The notes beneath the pieces are model-generated. The model ran no database searches, was not told the origin of the DNA, and saw nothing but the letters and a program-made list of their open reading frames with translations. Source: Apostichopus japonicus (taxonomy: Eukaryota > Echinodermata > Holothuroidea > Aspidochirotida > Stichopodidae). Taken from it: a stretch of DNA of 64,000 nt. The first letter of the stretch is position 1. The number at the start of each line of letters is the position of its first letter. Where the stretch lies: the NCBI RefSeq assembly GCF_037975245.1, contig NC_092568.1:29981001-30045000 (forward strand), written 5' to 3'. The position numbers and the translations under genes are program-made. Shown piece by piece: positions 1 to 10,300 of this stretch.

Positions 1-705
1 AGAGTCACACAGTGCATTCTAATACTTAAAAATGAATGGCGCCACCACAAAGGATTTCATACTTAAGTTTTTTTTTGGCACTAGGGCCCAAATCCGATTA
101 CGACATGGATTGTAATGAGCATTTCTCGGGGGCAAAATGTAGACAAAAGTTTGCTCCCTTTTTACGAGATATCGAATTTTAAATGTTATACTAGCGAGGA
201 TTGACATTCTTTTCAATAAAAATGGTTTGACATTATTAATATGATGTAAAGTTATTCTTATATTGGTAACTGAAACATTAATTATTGTTCTTGTAGTATT
301 GTCACTTTTTTAAAACCTAGAATATGGTCATAAACTATTTCTTTGAAATGAAATGAATTTAGCAAAAAACAGGGGGAAAATTCTGCCGCTACTTTGTTGA
401 AGGGAGCAGCACCTCAATCATATAATGAGCCTATGGTGTTGGTTAGGATTTTGGCTTCTTATAAGTTAAGACAAGGCTGACTTCCTTCGTGGCTCAACCC
501 TGATAAGTATCATCATTCGATTGTTATAACACTGTTCATATGAAAAGTGATCAGGGATAATCTTTCGGTGTTCATACGTGTATTCAGCAAAAACAATATA
601 TGTAATTCATAATCCCATGCAATGTATAAGGTACGACGAACACTGGAATAGATGGCGCTATTATTGAACGTGATTTGGGAATTAGACTACATCAGACGTT
701 TCGTC
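1..705. other. AT-rich spacer, nothing recognised
   Basis: No frame here shows a domain or coding-like composition, and no repeat family is recognised. It lies downstream of the minus-strand candidate exon at 706-924 and may hold its 3' untranslated region. Confidence 0.5.
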
Positions 706-924
706 TCAGCACTGACGCATATATCGATGATAGGTACCGAGTGTTATATTACTTTGGGGATATCGAAATACTTCTTTAATCAATTGAAAGAGTCGATCTT
801 CTGTGTAGTTATTCCTGGTCGCATGAACATTCCATGGAATCGAAGTCCACCCAGTTTTACTGCGAACGTGGACTTGTTCTGAGCTGTTTCGGGAAGTTCT
901 TCTGACAGATCTCTCGTATATCAG
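706..924 (-). CDS. candidate terminal coding exon, unknown protein
   Basis: On the minus strand a pyrimidine-rich stretch ending CATCTTTAG (AG at 925-926) is followed by a phase-0 open frame of 72 codons that ends in TGA at 706-708. The in-frame TAG at the acceptor itself would be intronic. The peptide begins LIYERSVRRTS, contains KTGWTSIPWNVHATRNNYTE and ends ITLGTYHRYMRQC; it has mixed charged and aromatic residues as in real proteins, but I recognise no family. It lies downstream of, and on the same strand as, the fucosyltransferase gene, which has its own stop at 1070, so it either belongs to another gene or is an alternative 3' exon. The overlapping plus-strand open frame looks like its shadow. 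No upstream partner exon was identified. Confidence 0.4.
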   Translation of the reverse strand: MIYERSVRRTSRNSSEQVHVRSKTGWTSIPWNVHATRNNYTEDRLFQLIKEVFRYPQSNITLGTYHRYMRQC

Positions 925-1069
925 CTAAAGATGGTGGTTAGTTTTGTGTCAGCTTTTACAGTGTGTTTCAAACCAGGAAATAATTCCCTGGTATACAGCA
1001 ACAACAAGGAGGAAGTTATTAATCGTTTGCTATTTTGAAACAAGTTGTAAAACGTATTTCCTACTCTCA

Positions 1070-2209
1070 TTAGATCATCGTCATTTCAACTACCTTGTCA
1101 GGAACGAACCTTTTGATAACATCTTGACAGTTCCTGCAACCTCCGTACCAACTGTCATCAAATGGATTAAAATCTTGAAATGGTTTATTTATGTCGTCAT
1201 AACAGGTCGCAATTCTGCACTGTGACGTACATGAATAGACTAGATCGTCAGGAAGCTTAGCTCTGGTTATGTTGCCATAGGAACGCCACACGTGGTATGA
1301 GTTATACAACTGGTCGTTACTATCCACAAGAAGGATGTACTCTATTAACTCTTTCATTGTCTTGAAATCTTCCATGTGAATGAAGGAAAGTGGTGGAGCT
1401 ATTTTAGTAAAATCTTCCTTCGAAGCGCCAAAGACAATCGGCACCTGATTAAAACGAATGGCGTTCCAAAACTTTTCGGTGATATATTCCGAACAGCAGC
1501 TGTTTTCTAGGGCTAGAGCGAATTTGTACTGATTCATGATTACTTCACATTGCTTGTATGTTCCACGTGGACAGGTTAGGTTCCCACATGCACCGTACAT
1601 GTCAACACCAATGTATTTACTTAATTCTAGGACAAATTCCTTCCGATTCCATACAAGTGTACCACAATGGCTACTCGTCCAACTTATCAGTTTATTCTTA
1701 CCGTCAGCGTAATTTGCCATACCAACTGGTAACATATGAAGATTGGCTGGAACATATCGTCCGTATGGCGTCGAAAAAGTGGCGCGGGAATGGTAAGTGA
1801 ATGACCAATCAAAGACAGATTTCAGTGAATATGGTGGCGCTAGACGAATTGCAGTTGTCGGACTTTCTCTGGTGGCATAGATCCACTTTTGACGTAACGT
1901 TTTATTCCGGTATAGTTCCTTCCATAGTTCAATGGAGATTCGTATTCTGTAATCCAGAACAAATATGACAAAGTCTGCCTTAGAAATAACCTGAGGGTCT
2001 CCGTATCTTGTCGATATCTCTACGCTGATTCCTCTGTCACAATCACAAATGGTTCCAATCTGAGCAGTATCCCAATGTTGACGAAACCCAACAAAAACAG
2101 ACAACTTTTGAGAAGTGGTGAATCTCAAAAGGCTCCTTAGATCGAATCGGTTGTAGAAGAAAATTCCGACCAAAACAAATATCGGGATGATAAACTTCAA
2201 GTGTCTCAT
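1070..2209 (-). CDS. alpha-1,3-fucosyltransferase, GT10 family
   Basis: An intact intronless frame of 379 codons. Seen: a short cytoplasmic tail (MRHLK), a single hydrophobic signal anchor at about residues 6-19, a brief stem, then a lumenal catalytic domain. The N-terminal lobe has the family block RQKWIYATRESP at 106-117 and FDWSFTYHSRATFSTPYG at 133-150. The GDP-fucose-binding block spans 228-260 and includes YKFALALENS and EYITEKFWNAIRFNQVPIVFG. Cysteines near the C terminus (327-361) suit the family's disulfides. Known: GT10 enzymes are Golgi type II membrane proteins that transfer fucose from GDP-fucose to GlcNAc in alpha-1,3 linkage, making Lewis-type or core epitopes; length and layout match. 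The start at 2209 has A at -3 and is the only Met before the anchor. Which acceptor it uses, and the orthologue number, cannot be told. A short CT repeat lies just upstream. Confidence 0.95.
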   Translation of the reverse strand: MRHLKFIIPIFVLVGIFFYNRFDLRSLLRFTTSQKLSVFVGFRQHWDTAQIGTICDCDRGISVEISTRYGDPQVISKADFVIFVLDYRIRISIELWKELYRNKTLRQKWIYATRESPTTAIRLAPPYSLKSVFDWSFTYHSRATFSTPYGRYVPANLHMLPVGMANYADGKNKLISWTSSHCGTLVWNRKEFVLELSKYIGVDMYGACGNLTCPRGTYKQCEVIMNQYKFALALENSCCSEYITEKFWNAIRFNQVPIVFGASKEDFTKIAPPLSFIHMEDFKTMKELIEYILLVDSNDQLYNSYHVWRSYGNITRAKLPDDLVYSCTSQCRIATCYDDINKPFQDFNPFDDSWYGGCRNCQDVIKRFVPDKVVEMTMI

Positions 2210-2220
2210 GTTTGACTCAA

Positions 2221-2232
2221 CTCTCTCTCTCT
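2221..2232. repeat. short (CT)n tract
   Basis: CTCTCTCTCT-type microsatellite about 12 bases upstream of the fucosyltransferase start codon, on the opposite strand sense. It may fall in the 5' leader. Confidence 0.6.
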
Positions 2233-3640
2233 ATGTGCTTACAAACGGGTTTACTATACTGGATCTATCTTGGGTGATTTTCCTATAAAAAAAAATACAT
2301 CAAGAAAACACTAAAATAAAATAATACTGGCTATGTAAAGGAGATCGAAGGTGACGCACATGTCATACAAACAAACCTATATATACTATCAGTCTTGCCT
2401 ATGTATAACGTATGGCACACACAAACATGAATACGCTGAGGCAATGAATATCGTTGCATGAGACTGACTGAATTAAGTATACAAATAACACAAAGAAATA
2501 TAACGTTAGAAACTCTATTACCGGTGTATGCTATATTAATGGATTCAAATTTCCATGTGAAAGAAGACGTTATATGATATCCATGTGGTCGCATATAAGC
2601 GTCGTGGAAATAACTGCCTGATTAGTATTATTAGTTGTTATTATGTACTTTGATACGTCGACTAGTCAGCGTCCATATACCGGTATATGTACCAGCATAT
2701 CTTTTAAACATAACATATCGGTATCACTTAGTTATTAGTTCAACCATCTCAGGAAATAAACTGACCTTAAGGATAGAAAAAAACGTGAACAGATCATACA
2801 AGGAAACCAAATATTGATGATTGGAAGAATGCGCCATGGGTTTCAAGCACGCATTCTGGTCTTATGTATATTAGTCCCAAATATGTCCGAAAAGGCTAGC
2901 ATCTATATTGAGCCAGTTAATTTGTTTGTTGTGATTGTTTAATCTTTGCATTCCTTTCCAATACCATTGTCCTTTGATTGTCTGCTTCGATAAAGCCGCA
3001 TGTTAGCAATGTGAAAGTCATTTCCTTTCCCAAACCAATCTGCCATGTGTCTATATCATCATTTGAGAAGAACGATCATATTGATTTATTTATCTGTAAT
3101 TATTTAATCACACATATTAATCAAGCTATTCTTGTTCGACCCACATTTACACAGTTGATTATAGATAGTATCAGTGAAGCAACGAAATACTGTACTAATA
3201 TGACAATATTGCATAAACAAGTCAAATACTGTACAGGGTCTATAGTGCAAATATACTAAAAGTAGCATGCATTATGAAGAGAATGTTTTTTTTAAATTTG
3301 TCAGCATGTCATGGTTCTGATTAATCAACTGTACTTTGCACATGTAATGCAGGGGTATCTTACAGGCAGTTGAGGTAATTATTAAGTGCCTATAAACACT
3401 CACAAAACCAAATGTAAGAAACTAGAACACAGGTAAGGTAAACGTCAGGCAACTTAAGTTGTATAAACCTCTGAGTTTCAACAGCTACTATGGTACCTAA
3501 CTTGTGTATAAATCTCTTTTCTTACATAATATAAGTAAAAAAGAACCATATTTGCGGTATCTTACACAACTAAGATAAATACTCATTGTGACTACACTCT
3601 GGGAATCGGCAAAATGCCTTGTTGATTGATGTAAAAGTAC
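2233..3640. other. intergenic, nothing recognised
   Basis: AT-rich spacer between the fucosyltransferase and the foldback element. The small open frames lack coding character. It should include the fucosyltransferase promoter, but no element is distinctive. Confidence 0.5.
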
Positions 3641-5049
3641 CAGGGCCGTATAACAACCCGTTTGTCTTTTTTATTAAATATTTGATTGATATCAACAATT
3701 ATTTTGTGATATCAGCAATTCTTTAACGATATCACCAATTAACTGCTGATATCATCAAACCATTTGATGATATAACCATGTTTTTTTGGTGATATCAGCA
3801 AATAATTGCTAATATCAGCAAATGAATTGGTGATATCAGCAAATCATTTAATGATATCAACAATTATTTGCTGATATCACCGAATAGTTGTTGGATATCA
3901 GCAATTCATTTGCTGATATCAAAACTTCATTTGCTGAATTCCAACATATCACTGATTAATTATGAGGTATACCGAATTGCTGATACCAGCAAACTATTTG
4001 GTGATATCATTAAATGATTTGCTGATATCAGCAATTGAATTGGCGGTATGTTGGAATTTGCTGATATCAACAACTGATTTGCTGATATCAGTAATTCAAG
4101 CGTATCGAACGAACGTCTACAAAAAGGGAATTGGAAACGAGCGCCATCAACTGAACTCCATCCACAAAACCCCCACTAAATCTGAAGTAGTGGCCTAGTT
4201 TCAATTGTAATAGAGTTAGACAGTACCTATGTACGTATATATGGTACAAAGATAGCTACATCGGCTAGGCTAGCCTAGCCTATGCATTTGTGTGACACTG
4301 CATCGTACTAATTGCAAGATGGAAGAAGCGCGTCAAAGTTCCAATCTCGGTTCACAGCGAACCGTTCATAATGTAGTCGGAAGAACGAGCAGCTATTGCC
4401 GCGTCTAGTAAGGAAGCAGATACTGATGGTTTCGATGTTGTCTGACATTTATCCTTTTCAACCCTTTATCAATTTTCTTTTTGCTTGGAGAAGACGTTCT
4501 TTCGCTTCAGAATCATTATCATTGTCAGTTAATAGCCTCTCTACGTCGCCCAAGATCCGAGAAATTCTGTCAAGAACGATCTGTGCCTCATCATCCACCG
4601 CCATCGCCAAGGTGGAAGTAACGTTACCATGTTGTCTTGTCACTGTCATTTGTACAGTACACATGTACTGCACAGAGTACACTGACATCATGTGCGCATG
4701 CTAGTAAGATGGGTTGGCAAGGTTGAATTATTGATATCAGCAATTGAATTGGTGATATTTACAAAAGAATGCATTATGGTAATATGGACGGTTCACTTAC
4801 TGACATCATTAAATCAATTACTGATATCATCAATTAATTTGCTGATACTATCAATAACTTTAATTTCAACAAAAATTGGTGATATCAGCAAATATTTGTT
4901 GATTTCAGCAACTATTTGATGATATCATCAAACGATTTGATGATATCAGCAGTTAATTGGTGATATCACTAAATAGTTGCTGATATCAGCAAATAAGTGT
5001 TGATATCATCAACTATCGAATAAAAAGTAAAACGGCTTGCCAAAGGCCG
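3641..5049. mobile_element. foldback element with GATATC palindromic arms
   Basis: Two arms, about 3641-4108 and 4722-5049, consist of degenerate units of about 25 bp around a GATATC core, typically TTGCTGATATCAGCAA, itself a palindrome. The outer ends are also inverted copies: the left end reads GGGCCGTATAACAACCCG then CTTTTTTATT, and the reverse complement of the right end reads GCGGCCTTTGGCAAGCCG then CTTTTTATT, after which both continue into TGATATCAACA. I estimate about 75 percent identity over the outer 60 bp. The roughly 610-bp loop carries a gene-like minus-strand frame. No target duplication was found, so the exact ends and superfamily are uncertain. Foldback elements with repetitive arms are known in echinoderms; assignment here is inference. 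Confidence 0.65.
4458..4601 (-). pseudogene. gene-like coding fragment inside the foldback loop
   Basis: A minus-strand frame starting at ATG 4601 in a good context (GGCGATGGCG) encodes a 47-residue charged, helix-forming peptide beginning MAVDDEAQIVLDRISRIL and ending QAKRKLIKG before TGA. Downstream in a different frame the same strand continues with coding-like composition (SASLLDAAIAARSSDYIM) to another stop near 4336, as if one frameshift separates two parts. The frame stays open upstream to an ATG at 4691. No family recognised. Position between the inverted arms suggests a host exon captured by the element, or a small real gene with the element around it. Confidence 0.3.
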
Positions 5050-5169
5050 CGTGGTTAATATTAGTGTTTACACGGGTTCAAAATTCGGGTACCCGAGAGC
5101 CGACCCTCGTGTATCACGATTTTCAAGAAATTACATATTGGATGCTATAATAAATGAATGATATTCTCG
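5050..5169. other. short spacer
   Basis: Sequence between the foldback element and the MITE, with nothing recognisable. Confidence 0.5.
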
Positions 5170-5565
5170 ACGTGGCGGAGCGTCCATATAGTCAGAGGGG
5201 GGGGGGGCGGATGCCCCCCTGACGGACTCAAATGGACTTCTGGCGCCCTTTTCAGCTTTTTACCACTTTTTACTTATTCGCGATTATTTACTTTTTTATT
5301 GCGCTCTCAAATACCTATTGACTTTTGCCACATTTTGTTGGTGTAATTTTCTTACAAAATGGCGATGACACCTATTTATTCTTCATTTATGTGGAAATTA
5401 GCAAGGCCCGGAAAGGGTCATTTCCGGTGATCTAGGGAGTATCTTTACTCAAAAAACTTCTGTACTCTCCGCGCCAACCTGTGGTGGCGCTCCGCTTAGA
5501 TAGTGTCGAAAGCGCCCCTACAGACCATTCTCGCCCCCCGACCAATACCTCTAGCTCCGCCACTG
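5170..5565 (+). mobile_element. hAT-like MITE, copy 1 of the CAGTGGCGGAGC family
   Basis: About 396 bp, ending in GCTCCGCCACTG (5554-5565) and starting with the near match ACGTGGCGGAGC. It is a full-length inverted copy of the better preserved element at 46035-46409, with matching internal order: poly-G/C end, TACTTATTCGCGATTATT, then GGCCCGGAAAGGGTCATTTCC, then the shared core at 5459-5504. No 8-bp target duplication is left here (TATTCTCG versus GAAGCCAC), so this copy is older or has lost an edge. No coding capacity. Confidence 0.75.
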
Positions 5566-6453
5566 GAAGCCACCCGACACTGGAAGTTGTAATCCGATAA
5601 GCCCTTGCATACTTCTCCTACATTTTTGGTCACTGAAGCTGATTATTATTATGTTTATGTAGTTTTAAGACATCCATTGTTATTAACACTAAGAACACTA
5701 AAACAAAATCACCCCAAACTCTCGACTTCTTACGTGATAAGGGCTATGGTGTATTTTTCACCCCGTGTTATGTTAATCTGTGGAACTGTTTGTCTCCACC
5801 AATAGTAATAATTGTGACGAGTAAACCCTGACTTTCTATGTCGGGTGTAAACTACCGTAACTATCTGAACGCTGCCATGTCGTTGAGATCCTTAATTGCC
5901 TGTAGTAAATCGTGTGCTGAATATCTCACTAGCTAACTTCATGCCAATTTCTCTCAATGCATTACCATAGCAACGGTTTTAGCGCAGCTGAGTTCGACAT
6001 CAGCAACCTGTTACTGTGTTAGTGCAGTGCTACTGCTAGTTTTATTGTTACAGACATGTTTTCTTAACCGGTGTATATTTTTCAATGTAAGTGTAGGCTA
6101 AAGCGGAGTTAAAATAAAGCATCGTTACTAATCCCTTTCACCGGTATAATATAGTGCAAGTCTAAGGATATTAACTATTGTACATGTCAAAGTCATATAG
6201 GCTACGGAGTGGTTTAGAACTGCTGCACGATTTAGCCCAACGCTTGGTCTAAAGTCTAACTTAAGTTAATGTAGGCTCTCACTGGTTGCGAACTGTAGTC
6301 TGTAGGCCCTACAGAACTAAATTGATAGGATTGCAAACGTAGGCATAGGCTACCTTAAACCTAAAATTAAGTAGGGCTAGGCTAAGCACATTTTTTGGCC
6401 TTCTGAGGCGATATGAATGAAAGAAACTAGGCATAGCCTAGATTTGTTTCCAA

Positions 6454-6503
6454 CATAGAAATTGAACTAGGCCTAGGGCCTAGGCCTACTTCAATTTCTA
6501 TGG
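6454..6503. repeat. long near-perfect palindrome
   Basis: Arms CATAGAAATTGAA and TTCAATTTCTATG flank a self-complementary centre made of CTAGGCCTAG and CCTAGGCCTA. The whole could form a cruciform or hairpin of over 20 base pairs with almost no loop. Confidence 0.75.
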
Positions 6504-6592
6504 TTTCCAAACATTTATCCGTGACATAGCCTACGGACCTAGCCTATTTGTAACTTGGGTTTTCTTTTCATTATCATTAGACCTAGGCTATA

Positions 6593-6645
6593 TTGCTTAA
6601 TAATCTAGCCTTCTGCTAAAAGCAGTGGGCTAGATTATAAAGCAA
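6593..6645. repeat. second palindrome, hairpin with inner stem
   Basis: TTGCTTAATAATCTAGCC on the left pairs with GGCTAGATTATAAAGCAA on the right (one base different in length), and the loop holds a further CTGCT/AGCAG stem. It lies 90 bp from the previous palindrome with unrelated sequence. Confidence 0.75.
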
Positions 6646-7311
6646 ATGGCCTAGTCATTTACAATAACAGTATATTGCAATGAAACTGGACGGAGCTTAA
6701 TGAAAACAGTGCTTAGCTTAGCCCATAACTTATACATTTAGCTTAGGCCTATGCCTAACTAATAAGAACTTAAATGAAAACCCAAGGTCTACCTAAATTT
6801 AGGTTCAAGTCTGATATGATCAAGTCCTACATTCACATTGAAACAGTTACAATTAAAGAACACACATTACTTTTCTAGCCTAGGCCTACAACTTGTCCAT
6901 TAGCTTCATTAATTACAAGTTAGTATGCTCATTCTAACAAACAATGTTGCATAGCATACCTTACAAAAATGGTGCTTTTGGCCATAGCAAAAAGTTCTTT
7001 CTGCCATGGTGGAAACAACCTTTTTCTATGGCAAAACAACCATTTCTCTATGGCTGAATCTAACTGAAGCAAGCTACCATAGTACCGGTAACCACTATAG
7101 CCCTAGCCTAATGCAGATCAGTTTTGGTGACAACTGTCTCTAGCCTAGGTCTAAACGATGATCGAGTAAATAGCTCCCACCAATCACATTAGGTTTGAGA
7201 CTTCAAATGGGTCTAAATGATTAAGAGTCTAACACTGGTAGGTCAAAAATAGCAAAATGTGACGTAAATAGTGCAAAAAAATTGTTGTTTTTCTTATGTT
7301 TAGCAAAGATA

Positions 7312-10300
7312 ATGGAGTCAACAACTAAAGCAGAACCACCATTAACTGAGGTGAACAACAACAGCACTAAAGAGAATGGCCAGAATTCAGCAGAAGAAAC
7401 TAATGCCAATACTAATGCAAATACTTCAAGTGCTAAAGCAACTACACTAAGTGGACTCCGAAGTGGTAAAAGGTCTATTCCATCTCCAATCACCAGTGCT
7501 CATGCTCATACGGCTGCAGATAATCGTGCCATGAGAAGGATCATTGCAGAGGACCCTGAGTGGTCTCTTGCGACAGTGCCGTTACTTACTGAAATGTGTG
7601 TCTCCCACATCGTCAATAATTTTGCAGGTAGATTACTTCACTTTTCTTTAATTTGGATGTCATTGTATATGTATGTATACTATACAAATGTAATATTAAA
7701 ATAATTAGCATGTCTTTCAAATGGTTATGTTGTAAAGACAGTTTTCTGCATCATTATATAGAAGGCATAATTTTTTTGTCTTGAGGTGTGGGAAGTTGAG
7801 TGTGCAAGTTGTAGGGCATACGTCCAACTAAATTTAATAGGTACTGCAGCGACTTGTCATGGTTAACATGACTGTCATTAACAATGATTGACTCAATGAC
7901 TTGTTGTTTAAATTAATGCAGATGTTATCATGTTGGGAACTAATGAAAATGTTGTAGGGAGAAAAATCTCTTGCAAAGGGGTTTGGATTGAAGGGAGGAA
8001 TCTCTGCTCAAGAGTCCTGAAAACACTAGATTTTGATAAAGTCATTACTGTATATTACAAAATGTAACACAGTGTATGGAAGCTCTAAGTTATATTGAGA
8101 AACAACTTTATAATAAAACTCTTATATCTGATGTCTTTTCTGCAGAACCTATTATTTTCTATTGTTCTCTATGGTGTTAATCTCATCAAACACATGATCT
8201 GTCTTTCACAATCCTTTGTTATTCCATTTTCAGAATACCCAAAGTTAGATGAATTGCTTCCAAAATATAAAGCCAAAGTGCTAGAAAAGATTGCGGTAGA
8301 CCTCCCCTTGAAAGTCGTTGCTCATTTAGTCACCGATGAAGGATATTGGAAGAGATGCTGCAAAGCGGGATGGAAAGTCTGCGACGTCTCAAAATACGGC
8401 AACAGTTGGAAGAGGATGTACTTTGAGCGTCATCTGGAGCACATGATAGAGCACTTTGTTCCCGAGTCGACGGACACGGCAGAACTCATGGAGACCCTTC
8501 CCCTGGCGAGTCCGTACGTCAGACAGTTGAACATCATACAGCTTCTTCCTCCAGTGAAAGAGGAAGTGATCAGAGTTAAAGACGACGTCTCGGATGCCGG
8601 CAGCGAAGCTGGTAGCGACTGGGATGGACCTCAGATGGACCACTTTGAATTTAGTCCAGTGATTGAAAGACTCCCTCACTTAGAGAAATTTCAAGTCACT
8701 TACGGAGTTAGAGACTGCGGCATGAACTTTGAATGGAATCTGTTTCAGTTTACACAGAGAGACTGCTTAATGCTCTCCAAGTGCATAAAGAACTGCACCA
8801 CTCTGACGTCCTTCCAGCTCCACCGTAGCAAGGTCGACGACGATAAAGTGAGGGTGTTGATATCCCACATTCTTGACCATCCAACGTTAAAGGAACTCGA
8901 TCTATCCCATAACCTCTTTAGTGACCCAGGTGCCAGAGGTATTGGTAAATTTCTGAATGGTCATAGTCAGTTGGTGAGACTTAATCTATCCAACAACAAG
9001 ATAAAAGCTGCAGGGGCTGCAGCTATTGGCCATGCTCTCAAACGGAATACAACCTTGAAGGAACTGAATCTTGGTCTTAATAGGTTGGGAGATGAAGGTG
9101 AGTTACGCTAGGTAATTTACTGACAATTGTCTTTGCAAGACATGAGCAATAGTTTAGTATAGGGCCCAACTACAGAAGAAAAATATGTTTCAAATTTATT
9201 CAACTTCTTGCAATTAACAGATTGTTTGAGATAAATTAATGGACTGTATTTGGCAAATTGACTTCAGTAGTAGGTATGGTTACTCTGCCTAGAATATCAC
9301 AATTTAAGCCACTTGCAAAACAGTGCAGGTACTTAAATAATCTTCAAGTATTTTCCTGAATTAAGATTCACGTCAGTTATTGTACAGACTATTGAGAAGA
9401 ACCCAGTCATATATACTGATAATAAGCAGTAATAACGCCCTCCTTTGTTATTTCAGAAATCATAAAGATTCTCTTACTGAGGATTGTTAAATGGCTTATC
9501 ATGTGTTTAAGTTTTTCATGTCTACTGGCAGAAAATTGCCAGTGCCCTACAGTAGTTTTTGTTTACTACTGGCAAATGGCAAAATCCACTGGCATTAAGC
9601 CAGTAAACAGCCTGAATTTCAAGTCCTTGTTAATTGTATGGAATAAGGAAATTTCTACCAAATGTTTTGTTTTTCCCAATACCTTGTACTCCCTCCTTTC
9701 CTCCACCTTCATGAAGTGGCCATAAATGTGTTAAACCAGAAAGACCTTTAGTACATATATGTCTTTGCTTAGATCGTACACTATCCTATCATCCAATACA
9801 GTGTTCTCACTTATCTGAATAGTGTTTAAACAGTCTCAGTTTTGTTATAAGATTTTATTATTTTGTGTGACTAGACTAGTTGAGACCTTCAACCTCAAAC
9901 TGAGACATGTATATTGGTGTTTTTTTTTTCTTTTGACTCCTATAGGCGGTCAATCCCTTTGCAAGGCACTCCTGGAGAATGCTACCCTTGAGCACTTGAT
10001 CTTGGCTAGTAACGAGATGAGTGAACCCACTGCTGCTGCAATGGCACAGGTGGCTATCCACAACTCTACCCTCCGGAAAGTCAACCTCTCTTGTAACACT
10101 CTGGGACAGGTGAGCTATAAACAAGCCGAATTAGTTTTGGTAAACCAGTACTCAGTAGAATGAATATGCCATGTATCAAATGAACCCTGTAGGTATCAGA
10201 TATTCACCGATTGCAACAGACAGTATTCGTGAACAAACCTGGGTTGATTTTGATATATCAAAAAAATGTTATGTCCAAACTTAGTGAAATCATTAGAGAC

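Larger units (their letters stand above)
5566..7311. other. TCTE1 upstream region, rich in GGCCTA words
   Basis: About 1.7 kb with no coding exon seen. From about 6300 the sequence is dense in TAGGCCTA/CTAGGC words and holds two strong palindromes (6454-6503 and 6593-6645). It must include the TCTE1 promoter and 5' leader; no TATA box or initiator stands out, and a noncoding upstream exon cannot be excluded. Confidence 0.5.

Noticed and set aside
944-1225. Plus-strand open frame
   Set aside because: Overlaps the fucosyltransferase in antisense at its 3' end; no family.
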